Positions 45,601 through 55,050 are shown, numbered from the stretch's first letter. The stretch is 64,000 nucleotides of DNA from Nematostella vectensis (GCF_932526225.1 NC_064037.1:13591703-13655702); one strand, 5' to 3'. The notes: a model not told the origin generated them from the letters alone. A program made the numbers and translations.

Positions 45601-45924
45601 CCTCCAATCGACTGACAGTCTCTTCATTGCCTACAATTTCATGTAGTTTGGTCGGTCGGTATTTCTCTACCCTAGAAGATACAAACAAATCTAGCTAAAC
45701 CACAAAAAGAGGAAACATTTCCATGACTGTGAAAATTTCTAAATATAAAACAATATTTACCATGGAAGTTCGAATCCTTTTTTGGTTTTCTTTTCACTCA
45801 CTGTCTTGTTATCCTTTCCTTTAGAATGCCGTTCAGTGTCGGTTTGCATTTCACTTTCATTCGCGGACATCTTACACTTTTTCTCGGGCACGCTATCCGT
45901 CTCCATTGCTTCTACGTCCGCCAT
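39694..45924 (-). CDS. RFC2: Replication factor C subunit 2 (RFC40-type clamp-loader subunit)
   Basis: Eleven minus-strand exons: 45924-45761, 45671-45602, 44637-44596, 44119-44013, 43707-43606, 43518-43418, 42602-42508, 42355-42293, 41084-41019, 40719-40525, 39792-39694. Phases agree throughout, giving 367 residues, close to the 354 of human RFC2. Motifs in order are: P-W-V-E-K-Y-R-P (RFC box), Walker [17 protein letters not shown], Walker B I-I-L-D-E-A-D, sensor 1 A-C-N-T-S-D-K-I, the S-R-C arginine finger and D-M-R-Q. The C-terminal collar helices end in L-L-A-R-L-C. The protein is part of the nuclear RFC pentamer that loads PCNA onto primed DNA with ATP. The first 45 residues are acidic/Lys-rich and unlike other species. 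Intron 10 holds a MITE (39855-40088). The gene appears intact. Confidence 0.96.
39855..40088. mobile_element. 234-bp MITE, 3-bp target duplication (family of 9103)
   Basis: Ends GTGTAGTTCCAGATAATA and TATTCTGGAACTACAC, flanked by AAT on both sides (39852-39854, 40089-40091). The interior is C- and G-rich with CCCCCCCTCCC and GGAGGGGGGGG. Same family as the element at 9103-9271, here inside an RFC2 intron. Confidence 0.85.
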
Positions 45925-45938
45925 TTTGAAAACTTGGT

Positions 45939-45961
45939 CACGTGGAAGATTTCCCGCCAAA
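45939..45961 (-). promoter_or_regulatory. E2F-type site and E-box upstream of RFC2
   Basis: On the gene's strand TTTGGCGGGAAA (45961-45950) is a consensus E2F/DP site, and CACGTG lies beside it (45944-45939). Both are within 40 bp of the start codon. E2F sites near the start are typical of S-phase genes, so cell-cycle control of RFC2 is likely (inference). Confidence 0.65.
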
Positions 45962-46047
45962 ACTTTGTTCAGTAATACGCTACACAGGGTGACCACTATC
46001 GCCATCATAGTATTTATTTGCCTTTGCTCTTCACAAAAATATAACAA

Positions 46048-46140
46048 TATAGTTGATGTTCGCGGGCGTAAATATGTTTTGGGTCCGACTCGAGCGCTGA
46101 GAAGGGCCCAAAATATATTTACGCCCAAGAACATCAACTA
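46048..46140. repeat. Hairpin repeat, ~34-bp arms
   Basis: TAGTTGATGTTCGCGGGCG..TATGTTTTGGG (46048-46083) pairs with CCCAAAATATATTTACGCCC..ATCAACTA (46107-46140) with a few mismatches. It lies just upstream of RFC2 and next to the terminal repeat of the following element. Confidence 0.8.
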
Positions 46141-46142
46141 CA

Positions 46143-46984
46143 TTACTATTATTACAACTTTGGCGAGCATTAAGCGCAAAAACAAAAACAAGACCGGAAA
46201 ACGCGGATGACTCGCGTGATATTTATTCATTAAAAGTTGTTATAACATAATAAATGCAGCTTCAATTCACTTTACAAACGTTGCTAAATATACACGTGTT
46301 TAAGGTTCTTTTTGTAAACGAAACAACTGTTTCAAAATATAGAAAGTTTAATGGGATGTCACTTGTAGGAATTAAAATTTATTGTGCAATTGGAAAAGTG
46401 ACAATTTGGTATGACAGCCTGTGCAGAAGTATTTGTTTCGGTCGATGATGAAAAACTTACATTCACTTCCCCGCCTGCCCTAGATAAACTGCCTTGTTTG
46501 CAATCATTAATGTTTTCCATCTCAATGGTTTCACTAGAAGCAAAAGGAAGGCATAGAAACGGCGTAAAATGCCTCCAAGATCCGAGGAGCTGATACTGTG
46601 AAAATCACATTCAACACTTCGTTTCGTGCACCACTCGGTGAACTTTTTCATCGCCCAGGATGTTTGTTTTTTAGTATTTTTGAGGACAGAATCTTCTTCC
46701 ATTTTTTTAAGCTCCTCTTCATCGAGCTGAGAAAATTGTGAGTCGTGTTCAGCCATGTTTTCCTGTTTGTTTTTTGGTAGTTGTCAAAACACAACCAAAC
46801 ACGGCAAGCGATGTGACGAGCGGTTTGAACTGCGGGAATCCCTGCTTCCTTCTGATTGGCTCGCTGCAATTTCCCCGCCCTCTCATTGGATTAGAGCAGC
46901 GGGCTTTAATATATTAGAGCCCGCCAAAACTTTCATTAGATCCCGTATAATACGCCACAATGCTCGCCAAAGTTATAATAATAT
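46143..46984. mobile_element. ~840-bp element with terminal inverted repeats carrying a KIAA1958-like ORF
   Basis: ATTACAACTTTGGCGAGCATT at 46151-46171 is matched in reverse complement by AATGCTCGCCAAAGTTATAAT at 46960-46980. Between them lies one ORF on the minus strand with its own promoter-like region. A further small palindrome (GCGGGCT..AGCCCGC, near 46899-46924) lies in that region. The copy probably represents the 5' part of a longer transposon. Confidence 0.6.
46463..46756 (-). CDS. Truncated KIAA1958/QRICH1/ZMYM-like protein (tyrosine-recombinase-derived N-terminal domain)
   Basis: ATG at 46756, 97 codons. Residues 15-65 (E-E-E-L..K-K-Q-T-S-W-A-M-K-K-F-T-E-W-C) resemble the N-terminal helical domain found in KIAA1958- and ZMYM-type proteins. 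These are thought to derive from Crypton-type tyrosine recombinases. The rest, up to the TGA at 46463, loses the family pattern after R-R-F-Y-A, where a pyrimidine-rich CCTTCCTTTTGCTTCTAG resembles a splice acceptor. A catalytic domain is absent. The promoter side has CCAAT boxes (CCAATGAGAGG and CCAATCAG, minus strand). Most likely a fragment left in a transposon copy. Confidence 0.5.
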   Translation of the reverse strand: MAEHDSQFSQLDEEELKKMEEDSVLKNTKKQTSWAMKKFTEWCTKRSVECDFHSISSSDLGGILRRFYAFLLLLVKPLRWKTLMIANKAVYLGQAGK

Positions 46985-47885
46985 GAAATAGAGTATTCAG
47001 CACTCGGAATTTAAAATTGCTAATATCATAAAACGTTACGGTGAATAAACTCCGCAACAAAGGTCCTTGACAGAACGCCTTTCATAGGTAAAAAGAAAAG
47101 TCAATCATTTCATTTTCGACGTCATCTAGTTGTAAAGACGACACAAAAGGGAGTTCAATTGTTTTGGCCATTAGTGTAAGGAGTCACTTGAGAATTGCAA
47201 CAAAACAAGTAAGAAAAAGACGATAATTCTTCGCTAGAGCAAAAACAAAAAAGGGTATATCTTAGCAAGAAATAAAGGTTATAAATTTCGGGCAATTAAA
47301 GAAAGGATATTATGTAGCCTTGTGTGCACAATTCATCTCAAGCAAAGCAAACATAGCGGTGTCCTTACAACACTCATTTTCTAAGGTTAATGAGTATTCT
47401 GTTCTCGGAGACTGGACGGAAAGAAAACAAAGGCGTTTCAAATTAGACAAATGTAAATGATGGTTTCTCATACAAATGTCAGGTTATGTGACCAAGGGAC
47501 ATATCGTTTAGCATTCAAAACAAGCTGGTCTCGAGATGAATGGACACCTTAAAATGCTTCTAAGCTTCAGCGCCGTGAAAAACATGAACAAGTTGTGCGC
47601 ACTGTGTAAGAAAAACCTTCAAACAACCTGATGTTACCAAGGACTGGCTTTTCCATTGAAATATATTGTCCATATGAAGATTTGATAAAGTACAGTATTT
47701 TAAGGCCATAAACTTAACACAGTTTTGAGTTAACAGTTGGCAGTAGCTTCACGCCGTGCGAGAAAAAAAATCCAAGGAATGCATTTAGAAGATTTCGCGA
47801 ATTTGCGAACACAGCAAAAAGGCTCAACAACTATTCGCTAAGAATAGCCACCAGGATTAGTAAAACAACGCAAGGGTGAAAATAA
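46985..47885. other. Intergenic DNA, possible promoter of the next gene
   Basis: No exon or repeat recognised. The last ~100 bp before ATG 47891 are A-rich and may be 5' UTR. Confidence 0.4.
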
Positions 47886-47890
47886 CAATA

Positions 47891-48676
47891 ATGGAAAGCA
47901 AGCGATCAACAAAGAAGGCCGTTCAAAAGCAAGCCAAAATATGCGAGACTTTACCAATTTGCGGAGACAACGAAACTTTTGACGAGGATGGCCTTTTGGA
48001 GTTAGGCAATAATGACGCCGAAATACCGTTTCTCGAAGGTCGAAAAATCAATTTGAAGGAAAAAAAAATTTCTCCGAGACTCCCAAAATGCATGGGCAAA
48101 AAGAAAAAGCTTCATTTGGATGCTGTTTATTCTGGTTTGTGGCGGCGAGGTAGTGAAAAGATAATCGAGGGCCTTACCGGAAACAGTGTAAATAATGTAG
48201 CAGGTGATTTCGCAAACATGGGCAGAAAAACGCGTCCAAGTTCTGTCATATCAAGAGATAATCGCACAATCTCAACGAAGGATGAAAGACCCGTCTTTGC
48301 CATTCCTAAAGTTGAAAGCTATGATATCTTAACATCACGATCAATTATCGATTCTTCTTTATGCTACATATTTACAGAAAACAGAAAACATTCGCCGAGA
48401 AGAAAAGCAAAGATGCGACCAGTATTGTTACGAAATGACAGCGCGGGTTCCCTGTGGAAGGGGTCACTCTTTAGTCAACTGCCTCAGTATCGTGTGGAAT
48501 GGCGCCAGCCCTCTCCTGTAGAGGGGGTATCATTTCAATCCAAAGAGATGGAATGGCTGGAGGACACACTGAGGGAAGTGGAGGCTTGCAACACAGCCAC
48601 GAACACACCGCCACCAAGTGTAGCTAGCTCACCTAGGATGGTGAGAAAGTTTGTAGTTCGACTTCCGCCGATTTAG
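47891..48676 (+). CDS. Intronless gene, 261-residue protein of unknown function
   Basis: Open from ATG 47891 (A-rich context) to TAG 48674-48676. The N-terminus is basic, followed by an acidic patch (D-N-E-T-F-D-E-D-G) and K-K-K-K. The C-terminal third has R-R-K-A-K-M-R-P-V-L-L, P-Q-Y-R-V-E-W-R-Q-P-S and an amphipathic M-E-W-L-E-D-T-L-R-E-V-E. It ends with P-P-P-S-V-A-S-S and R-K-F-V-V-R-L-P-P-I. There are no transmembrane segments or signal peptide, so it is probably cytosolic or nuclear. The length, balanced composition and absence of repeat sequence favour a real gene. I do not recognise the family. A possible AATAAA lies near 48935. Confidence 0.65.
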   Translation: MESKRSTKKAVQKQAKICETLPICGDNETFDEDGLLELGNNDAEIPFLEGRKINLKEKKISPRLPKCMGKKKKLHLDAVYSGLWRRGSEKIIEGLTGNSVNNVAGDFANMGRKTRPSSVISRDNRTISTKDERPVFAIPKVESYDILTSRSIIDSSLCYIFTENRKHSPRRKAKMRPVLLRNDSAGSLWKGSLFSQLPQYRVEWRQPSPVEGVSFQSKEMEWLEDTLREVEACNTATNTPPPSVASSPRMVRKFVVRLPPI

Positions 48677-49520
48677 CTTTTGTAGGGCCGTAGGTAATTA
48701 CGATGGGTAGTAAATAGAAAAAGTCTCATAAAAAATAATACAAATGACATATTGGAGAAAATCGCGTCTCCAGCAGAAAGAGAATGACTTCGGCTTGCCC
48801 CATAACACAAGATTTTCTAACTTAAATTTTTGAATGCGCTCGCTAGCAAAACTAATCAGTGCCTAGCGATCATCGTAATATTTACAAAAACGTACAAGCT
48901 ACACATTTCTATTTAACGATGAGCCATTATCAATAAAGACTATCAACTGTGAAAATATATGCATTTTTTCATTTCTTTGCAAAGCGCCTCTGAAATAAAT
49001 TGGTTGGCAGATGGCGTTGCGCGTGCATTCAGGATTGGCATGAAAGCGAGGCTGCCATAAAAGAGCGAATCAAAGCGCTGGTACAAAAGTTTCCAATGCG
49101 ACGTTGGAAAAGCTGCTGCGCTTGTAGTTTCTCCTGGGTATTCCTTGGTGTTACCGAGAGCTTTGTTTTTGGTGCTCAAGGCTTTTGTACTCTATTTCAT
49201 TGTCTCGTTCTAAGGTCTTTGTTTTTGGCTTTTGTTCCATTGTGTTTTTGGTGCTGGTGCTCCGAAACACCAAGAAACTACCGTTCTTCTAGTCGAGCTA
49301 GGACAATATGAACTTTGTGGCCATTAAGATGCGTGCAATATTTCGAAAACCGCCAATTAAGGTGGATTTTGGCTAAGGTCAAGGTCGCAGGTCAGTGTAA
49401 CAAAGCGCTAGAACGAGGTGGTGGAGGGGGAAAGGGCTTCCTTTCTCGTTTCTCCCGCTCCCTCCCCCCTCCACTACGCGTGAGCCTTTTTTACTCACCA
49501 AGAATTTTTGAACAAGAACG
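48677..49520. other. 3' flanking and intergenic DNA
   Basis: CAATAAAGAC near 48934 could end the preceding transcript. Beyond it I see no exon. The frame at 49000-49311 lacks a family signature. Confidence 0.4.
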
Positions 49521-49523
49521 AGG

Positions 49524-50231
49524 GATGTTACTAAAACGGGGAACGGGGAGCGGGGAACAGGGAGCGGGGAACAGGGATCTGGGAACGAGTGATCAGCGGT
49601 AGGGCACAGCGATGTAGCAACCTCACGTGCGTCTCTTCTCTCGTTAAAATGGATGGTAAGTGAAATCTCTGACTCTGTTTCTAAGAATTATGAATAATTC
49701 ATGCGCCAGTTGAATCGAATCTAATACGTTTCTCTTATTTTAGATGTGATAGAGATCAAGTCAAGTGAAAGGTATGTTGAAAGGGATAATATGATAACAG
49801 TTTGCTTGGGTAGTTTAGTGCGAGCTAAAATCGCAAGCTGCTGTTTTCCTTTTACAAGTTCAACAATGTCTGAGCTTGAGTCCAAGTCTGAGCTTGAGCT
49901 GTAATAAAGTGTACAGAGGAACAAATTAGATGGGGCCAGAAAAGTAATAACATTTTGCAATAGTCTAATTTAGTAAACAGTCAACTTGGTGTTAGAGGAA
50001 AGAAGGGTCATGGTCACGGAAAACAGCAGCTTTCAACATCGATAATCATAAAAATACTGAAAATAGCACCTCAAACCTTTAAAGAGTGCTTTTCATCACT
50101 ATGGGATGAGAATTTGAAGTCATGGCAATGTAGGATTGCAAAAATATCCACGGATTCAAAATATGTTTCCATAAATCTCTTTTCAAGTTTACAGATCCCT
50201 GTTCCCCGCTCCCCGTTTTAGTAACATTCCA
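49524..50231. mobile_element. ~0.7-kb element with GC-rich terminal inverted repeats
   Basis: Left end GGATGTTACTAAAACGGGG followed by GAGCGGGGAACAGGGA units; right end CCCCGTTTTAGTAACATTCC preceded by TCCCTGTTCCCCGC, i.e. the reverse complement. The left end has an extra internal unit (GGGGAACAGGGAGC twice). The interior is AT-rich and has no significant ORF. Confidence 0.75.
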
Positions 50232-50530
50232 AGAACCAGTCTATCCTTTCTGCGACAAAAGTTTGTTCGCCTGTATTAAAACGCGCAACATCGCCTTCGA
50301 AATAATTTTTGCATATGTTGCCATACGCGATAATTGACATGATTTCTATCGAGTTGACAAAACAACAAGACTTACCCGCGGGAGAGTAGGACAAAATAAA
50401 TGAGGCAAATCCTCACGCGCAGTGGTTACTAAAAATTGCTTGGATGGGAATCGACATGGCGCGCGGCTAGTACCAAAAGAGCCCCTCTCTTATCTTATGC
50501 TCTCTTGCCTAAATTAATAATTAATAATTT

Positions 50531-50605
50531 AATACAGGCGCGTATCTAGGGGTGGGGCAGGGGGGCCAAAGAAGGAAAGCGGGTTGTGGGGGGGAGGGGG
50601 GTGCG
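50531..50605. repeat. CAGGCGCGTATCTAGGGG repeat with G tracts
   Basis: CAGGCGCGTATCTAGGGG starts at about 50535 and runs into several G tracts (GGGGTGGGGCAGGGGGG, GGGGGGGAGGGGGG). Related to the units at 15820, 24376 and 53308. Confidence 0.55.
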
Positions 50606-50754
50606 TCTAGACTAGCGGCCAACGATTCGTGTGCTCTATGTAAACTCTCTGTGTAAACTAGTCCTAGTAACCCATATTTATTATTGATCTGATATAAATA
50701 TTTTTTAGACAGAACAATTACATCAAAAGCGTGCGGCACGACTCAAATGTATCA

Positions 50755-50818
50755 GCCTACGTGTAGCCGCTGACTCGCGCATTAAATCCTCTAGTCAGCG
50801 GTTACATTAGGCTACGGT
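50755..50818. repeat. Short hairpin repeat
   Basis: AGCCTACGTGTAGCCGCTGACT (split here: AGCCTACGTG, TAGCCGCTGACT) pairs with AGTCAGCGGTTACATTAGGCT with few mismatches, around a ~20-base AT-rich loop. Confidence 0.75.
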
Positions 50819-51065
50819 TGCATGCGCGTTATCAATGGGGTATAATGGAGTATACATAAACATTAGTACTGTATTGTAACTAGAGGCCATACATCTTCCC
50901 TTTAATTGTCTGTTTATACAAAGCTTCACAAACTGTTTGTTCCAGATCTGACAATGACAGCACGTTCCCAGCCTCCTTTGCGCGCACATGTCATTCGTAT
51001 TTCACGCCCTTGAGAAGTTGTTACATCTTGGCTTGATGAGTTTAATATTGCAACTTCGTTTAGCG

Positions 51066-54000
51066 ATGGACTACACTTTTCTTATCGTTCTGTGCCTTGG
51101 TGCAACACTTCATGCCACGGAAACAAATGGTAATTCCTCAAGATCCAGCACTCACCTATACTTTCAGTTCATTTTTTCTTTTGTTTTTTACTTTTTAACT
51201 CGCTTACAGTTTTAAAATTTAACCTTTTGCCCTAATCGGCTGATAATGATCGGGTAATGAGAATCAGAAAGTAGTGATATAGAAAAAAAATATTTTGTCA
51301 TCTAAACGTGCACGACTGATATTTTTTTTACCGCAAAATGTATGTAATATTTTGTTGAGATCCAGGAATGAAATTATCATTGATATAACTTGGGAACTGT
51401 TTTTCAGAAGAGGTGCGTAAGGGTTCGCGGTGATGCTTTTTTACCTTAAATCTGGCGCGGTTTTTCGTATTTTATTCCGCGGTATTGCGGTTTCTCTAGG
51501 CTGCGCGGTTTACGTTTATTGATTTTTCTGTTTTCTGTGCGATCAAAACCGTTGTAACAGGGAAAAAGGCCTTCAGGTTCGGGTTTGTGTCTTAACAACT
51601 TATCAGCAGTCAATATTCGGCGCATCTTTGTACACGTGTTTTTGGCCGTTGGTTACTCTAAGTCTTCAGAACTTTTAAAGGAATTATCTCTGTAAAAAGA
51701 CCAATATGAAAATGTTTGAAGGAAAACGCTAAATAAAGTTTTCGAGTCATAGAAATCTCGAGCTTTTCGAGAGACGTGCGCCTGAAAACAACGCTCCAGC
51801 GCACAGAATCGAAAATGCACTCGCCGGCTTCCCCTATGCTTGCTAAAACACAATCTAATATCCGTACACTCACTGGGTTCGTGTGTCTTTCTTGCTAAAC
51901 ACAGTCTGATATCTTTAATGACCCGCCGTCGCCTGTTAACGCGCTTTGCTTTTCAACAGCTAAATCAACCTTCTTAAAGATTGGCTGTTTCAAAGACAAC
52001 AAAGAATTGAGGACGCTACCTCAGGAGCTATCTAACTTGAGAGGTCAGATTGTGTGGACCGATATGGCTGCTACCGTGAGGCAGTGCGCTGAGCAGGCAA
52101 AGGCTGCTGGGTAAGTCACACGATGTTCAATGATAGCAAAGGTTGCTGAGTAAGTCACACGATGTTCGAAGCTGGCAAAGGTTGCTGAGTCAGTTACACG
52201 ATGTTCAAAACTTGCAAAGGTTTCTGGGTAAGTGACAGGATGCTCAAAACTTGCAAAGGTTTCTGGGTAAGTGACACGATGTTCAAAGCTTGCAAAGGTT
52301 TTTGGGTAAGTGACACGATGTTCAAAGCTTGCAAAGGTTTTTGGGTAAGTGACACGATGTTCAAAACTTGCAAAGGTTTCTGGGTAAGTGACACGATGTT
52401 CAAAGCTTGCAAAGGTTTCTGGGTGAGTGACACGATGTTCAAAGCTTGCAAAGGTTTTTGGTAAGTCACACAATGCTCAAAGCTTGTAAGGGCTGATGGT
52501 TAAGTTATTAGTTCACAAAGCATAATTGACAGACAGTTAAGTCATGTAGTGCGATAAGCAAGCATAGACTTTTGGGGACATAGTTAAGAGCATCACAAGT
52601 GGGCAATGGCTGACGGGTAAGAAAAGCCTCTAGGGAAAGGGAGGAGCAAAACATTTACTCCAAAAATGACATACTTGACTTATTGCTTGAGAGATCTTTT
52701 TAGGTCTACATAGACGTTCAGTGTTGCAAGGGTTTTCTGAGACACTGTGATTTTTCTAGGTTCCAGTACTTCGCGATACAGTATTACGGAGAGTGCTGGA
52801 GTGGGACTGGGGAGAACAAGTCTTTCTCTCGTTACGGCCCATCGAATAACTGCTGGAGTGGAGTCGGGGGAGAATGGACCAACGCCGTCTACCGGCTGCA
52901 AAATATGCCAGGTGGGGTATCAAACGGCATAGGGGTAAGACTGGGCGGGGCGTAGATTAGGGGTACGCAACCTGGAAATGCTATGGTGTATTTGCACACA
53001 TAGATACATTTCGAGTACATGAGCAACCAAGCAGTTTGTAACCATAACCGTTTGGTAACCATGAGCTATTGGATAATCGTTTCCAGCCTGCTCAAGCCAG
53101 CTTCCTTACACGGTCAGGTCTAGCAGCGCGACAAGCTCTAGGGTTGGAACCTGGTGCTCAGCTAAAAGTGATATGGCTCCGTGGCTGGAGATAAATTTTG
53201 ACAAACCTACAAGAATAACAGGTACTAGATATCCCGCTCTACATCTTTCAACAGCATCCAAAAAAAGCATAATAGCGATTACTAGAAATAACCGATATCT
53301 AGAAGCATGTAGGCGCGTGTCCAGAGGTGGTGGTTGTGGGGGTGGGGGGGGGGGGGGGGTTGGGTCCGAGGGATCCTGATCCCCACCTGCTCATGTAACG
53401 AGTTGAGTTCGTCTCCGGGTGACACCTTCATTGGTTGTTAGAAAGACTTGGATATAAAAAGACTTTAGAATGATATAGTGACCTATCACCAAAGATAAAG
53501 ATGTCGATTTGAACTTTTAAATTGATCCGTGGTCAGTGAAATACTACCCTGGGCCCCACCCTGCGTTTTTCTCTAGACACGCCTCTGCTTTGTTACAATA
53601 TACGTCGTGATATAGCGCCTTTTGATTTGTTGAGCCACATATATTATTTGTTAGAAGACAATCGCAAAAACGCGGTGTGTTTCACTTCTTCAGTGAAATT
53701 GTGCGTATTATGCGACCATCTATTTAAATAAGTCGCAGACTTATAGAAAATTAACGAATATAACCTAGACATTTTGAAGATAATCTGACACTTTGTTACT
53801 GGGATACCTGTGGTAGCCCAGTTATAAAATGCAATTGGCCATTTTTTGTTAAAACACCCACCGTTGATCGCTGTTGATCTTAGGGATAGGAATCCAGGGC
53901 AAGTACCCGAATAACTTCGTGACCGAATTCACCATGGAATTCAATGAAGGAGAAGGAGAATGGACTCCGTACAGGGAATACCGGACAGTGCGGGTGAGTT

Positions 54001-55027
54001 GATGTGAATAGTCTCCCTAAAGGGAATACAGGACAATGCGGGTGAGTTGATGGGGATAGTCTCCGTAAAGGGAATACCTATCAGTGCGGGTGAGTTGATG
54101 TGGATAGTCTCCGTAAAGGGAATACCTATCAGTGCGGGTGAGTTGATGTGGATAGTATTCGTAAAGGGAATACTTATCAGTGCGGGTGAGTTGATGTGGA
54201 TAGTCTCCGTAAAGGGAATACCTATCAGTGCGGGTGAGTTGATGTGGATAGTCTCCGTAAAGGGAATACCTATCAGTGCGGGTGAGTTGATGTGAATGGA
54301 CTCCGTAAAGGGAATACCTATCAGTGCGGGTGAGTTGATGTGGATAGTCTCCGTAAAGGAAATACCTATCAGTGCGGGTGAGTTGATGTGGATAGTCTCC
54401 GTAAAGGGAATACCTATCAGTGCGGGTGTGTTGATGTGGATAGACTCCGTGCAGGAAATACCTATCAGTGCGGGTGAGCTGATGTGGATATACTCCGTAC
54501 AGGAAATACCTATCAGTGTGAGTGAGTTGATGTCAATGGCTTCCATACTTGGAATACCTATCAGTGCAGGTGAGTTAATGTAAATGGATTTCAAACAGGG
54601 AATACCGTGAAAGACGAACAGCTAGCAGTCCTGGATGCGGTTTTATCAGAAAGTGTAAGTTGTGAATGACCAGTCATTTGTCAAAATACACAATAATATA
54701 TAATAGATGGTTCAACAAAAACTGGTAGTCGACCTTTTCTTCTTCAACTGCCCTAAGTATTCTTATTAAAGACGAAAATTTGAAGAGTCGAGTATCAGTT
54801 TTTGATGAACCATATTAATAGTCTGTTTAACGAACACAGCTATTTGGGTATGTTGATTGATTTGTTTCCTGGCGCAGGTATTGATTGGGAACTCAGAGTG
54901 GTCGGACGTGCAGATCCAATGGCTCGTTAACCCAACCGAAGGACGATCATTCCGCATCAAGCCAAAGACATGGAAACCCTCAGCTGGTTCGGCATGCATG
55001 AGTGTGAGGCTGTTCGGCTGCGCATGA
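51066..55027 (+). CDS. Secreted protein with WSC-like module and F5/8C (discoidin) domain
   Basis: Exons: 51066-51129, 51960-52110, 52760-52911, 53087-53221, 53884-53993, about 54599-54654, and 54878-55027 (TGA). Residues 1-18 are a signal peptide (M-D-Y-T-F-L-I-V-L-C-L-G). Exons 2-3 form a Cys/Trp-rich module (I-G-C-F-K-D, Y-Y-G-E-C-W-S-G, N-N-C-W-S-G-V, A-V-Y-R-L) like the WSC-type modules of cnidarian secreted proteins. Exons 4-7 form an F5/8C domain (C-S-S-Q-L, W..P-W-L-E-I-N-F-D, I-T-G-I-G-I-Q-G-K, G-N-S-E-W-S-D-V-Q, S-V-R-L-F-G-C). A role in matrix or glycan binding outside the cell is likely. Joining exon 5 to exon 6 leaves a one-base phase mismatch, exactly where a 45-bp array intervenes, so the exon 6 start is uncertain. 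Two splice-donor arrays follow exons 2 and 5. Confidence 0.82.
52097..52500 (+). repeat. 39-bp minisatellite built from the exon 2 splice donor of the WSC/F5-8C gene
   Basis: Ten clear units plus a decayed one. Each has GCAAAGG..CTGG followed by GTAAGT..ACACGATGTTCAAA. The first GCAAAGGCTGCTGG is the real exon end (to 52110). Most copies keep a perfect GTAAGT; one has GTGAGT, and one has changed to GTCAGT. Unit length 39 is a multiple of three, which opens the repetitive frames seen on both strands. Confidence 0.92.
53308..53362. repeat. GGCGCGTGTCCAGAGG repeat with G homopolymer
   Basis: TAGGCGCGTGTCCAGAGG runs into a ~14-base G tract. It lies in an intron of the WSC/F5-8C gene and is related to the unit at 50531. 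Confidence 0.55.
53962..54598 (+). repeat. 45-bp minisatellite built from the exon 5 splice donor of the WSC/F5-8C gene
   Basis: About 14 units of 45 bp, each with GGGAATACC..CAGTGCGG followed by GTGAGTTGATGT. The first copy contains the true exon end (53993). About 32 nt of the unit is exonic (from GGACTCCGTACAGGG). The last units drift, and the final partial copy (TTCAAACAGGGAATACCGTG) abuts or forms the next exon. Minus-strand frames (I-H-I-N-S-P-A-L-I-G repeats) are artefacts. Confidence 0.92.
54707..54811. mobile_element. Short inverted-repeat element (family of 25905)
   Basis: ATGGTTCAACAAAAACTGG at the left and CAGTTTTTGATGAACCAT at the right are inverted repeats. The inside shares TTCTTATTAAAGACGAAAAT with the hairpin at 25905-26045. 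Located in the last intron of the WSC/F5-8C gene. Confidence 0.75.
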
Positions 55028-55050
55028 GAGTGAGGCTGTTCGACTGCGCA
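54997..55050 (+). repeat. 26-bp tandem duplication of the last coding segment and stop
   Basis: GAGTGTGAGGCTGTTCGGCTGC, then GCATGAGAGTGAGGCTG and TTCGACTGCGCATGTGTGAG: the last ~26 nt of the coding sequence with the stop are repeated once in the 3' UTR, with two changes. Confidence 0.8.

Noticed and set aside
52045..52473. 142-codon minus-strand frame of F-A-S-F-E-H-R-V-T repeats
   Set aside because: Shadow of the 39-bp array.
53941..54594. 217-codon minus-strand frame of I-N-S-P-A-L-I-G repeats
   Set aside because: Shadow of the 45-bp array; the plus strand carries the real exon.
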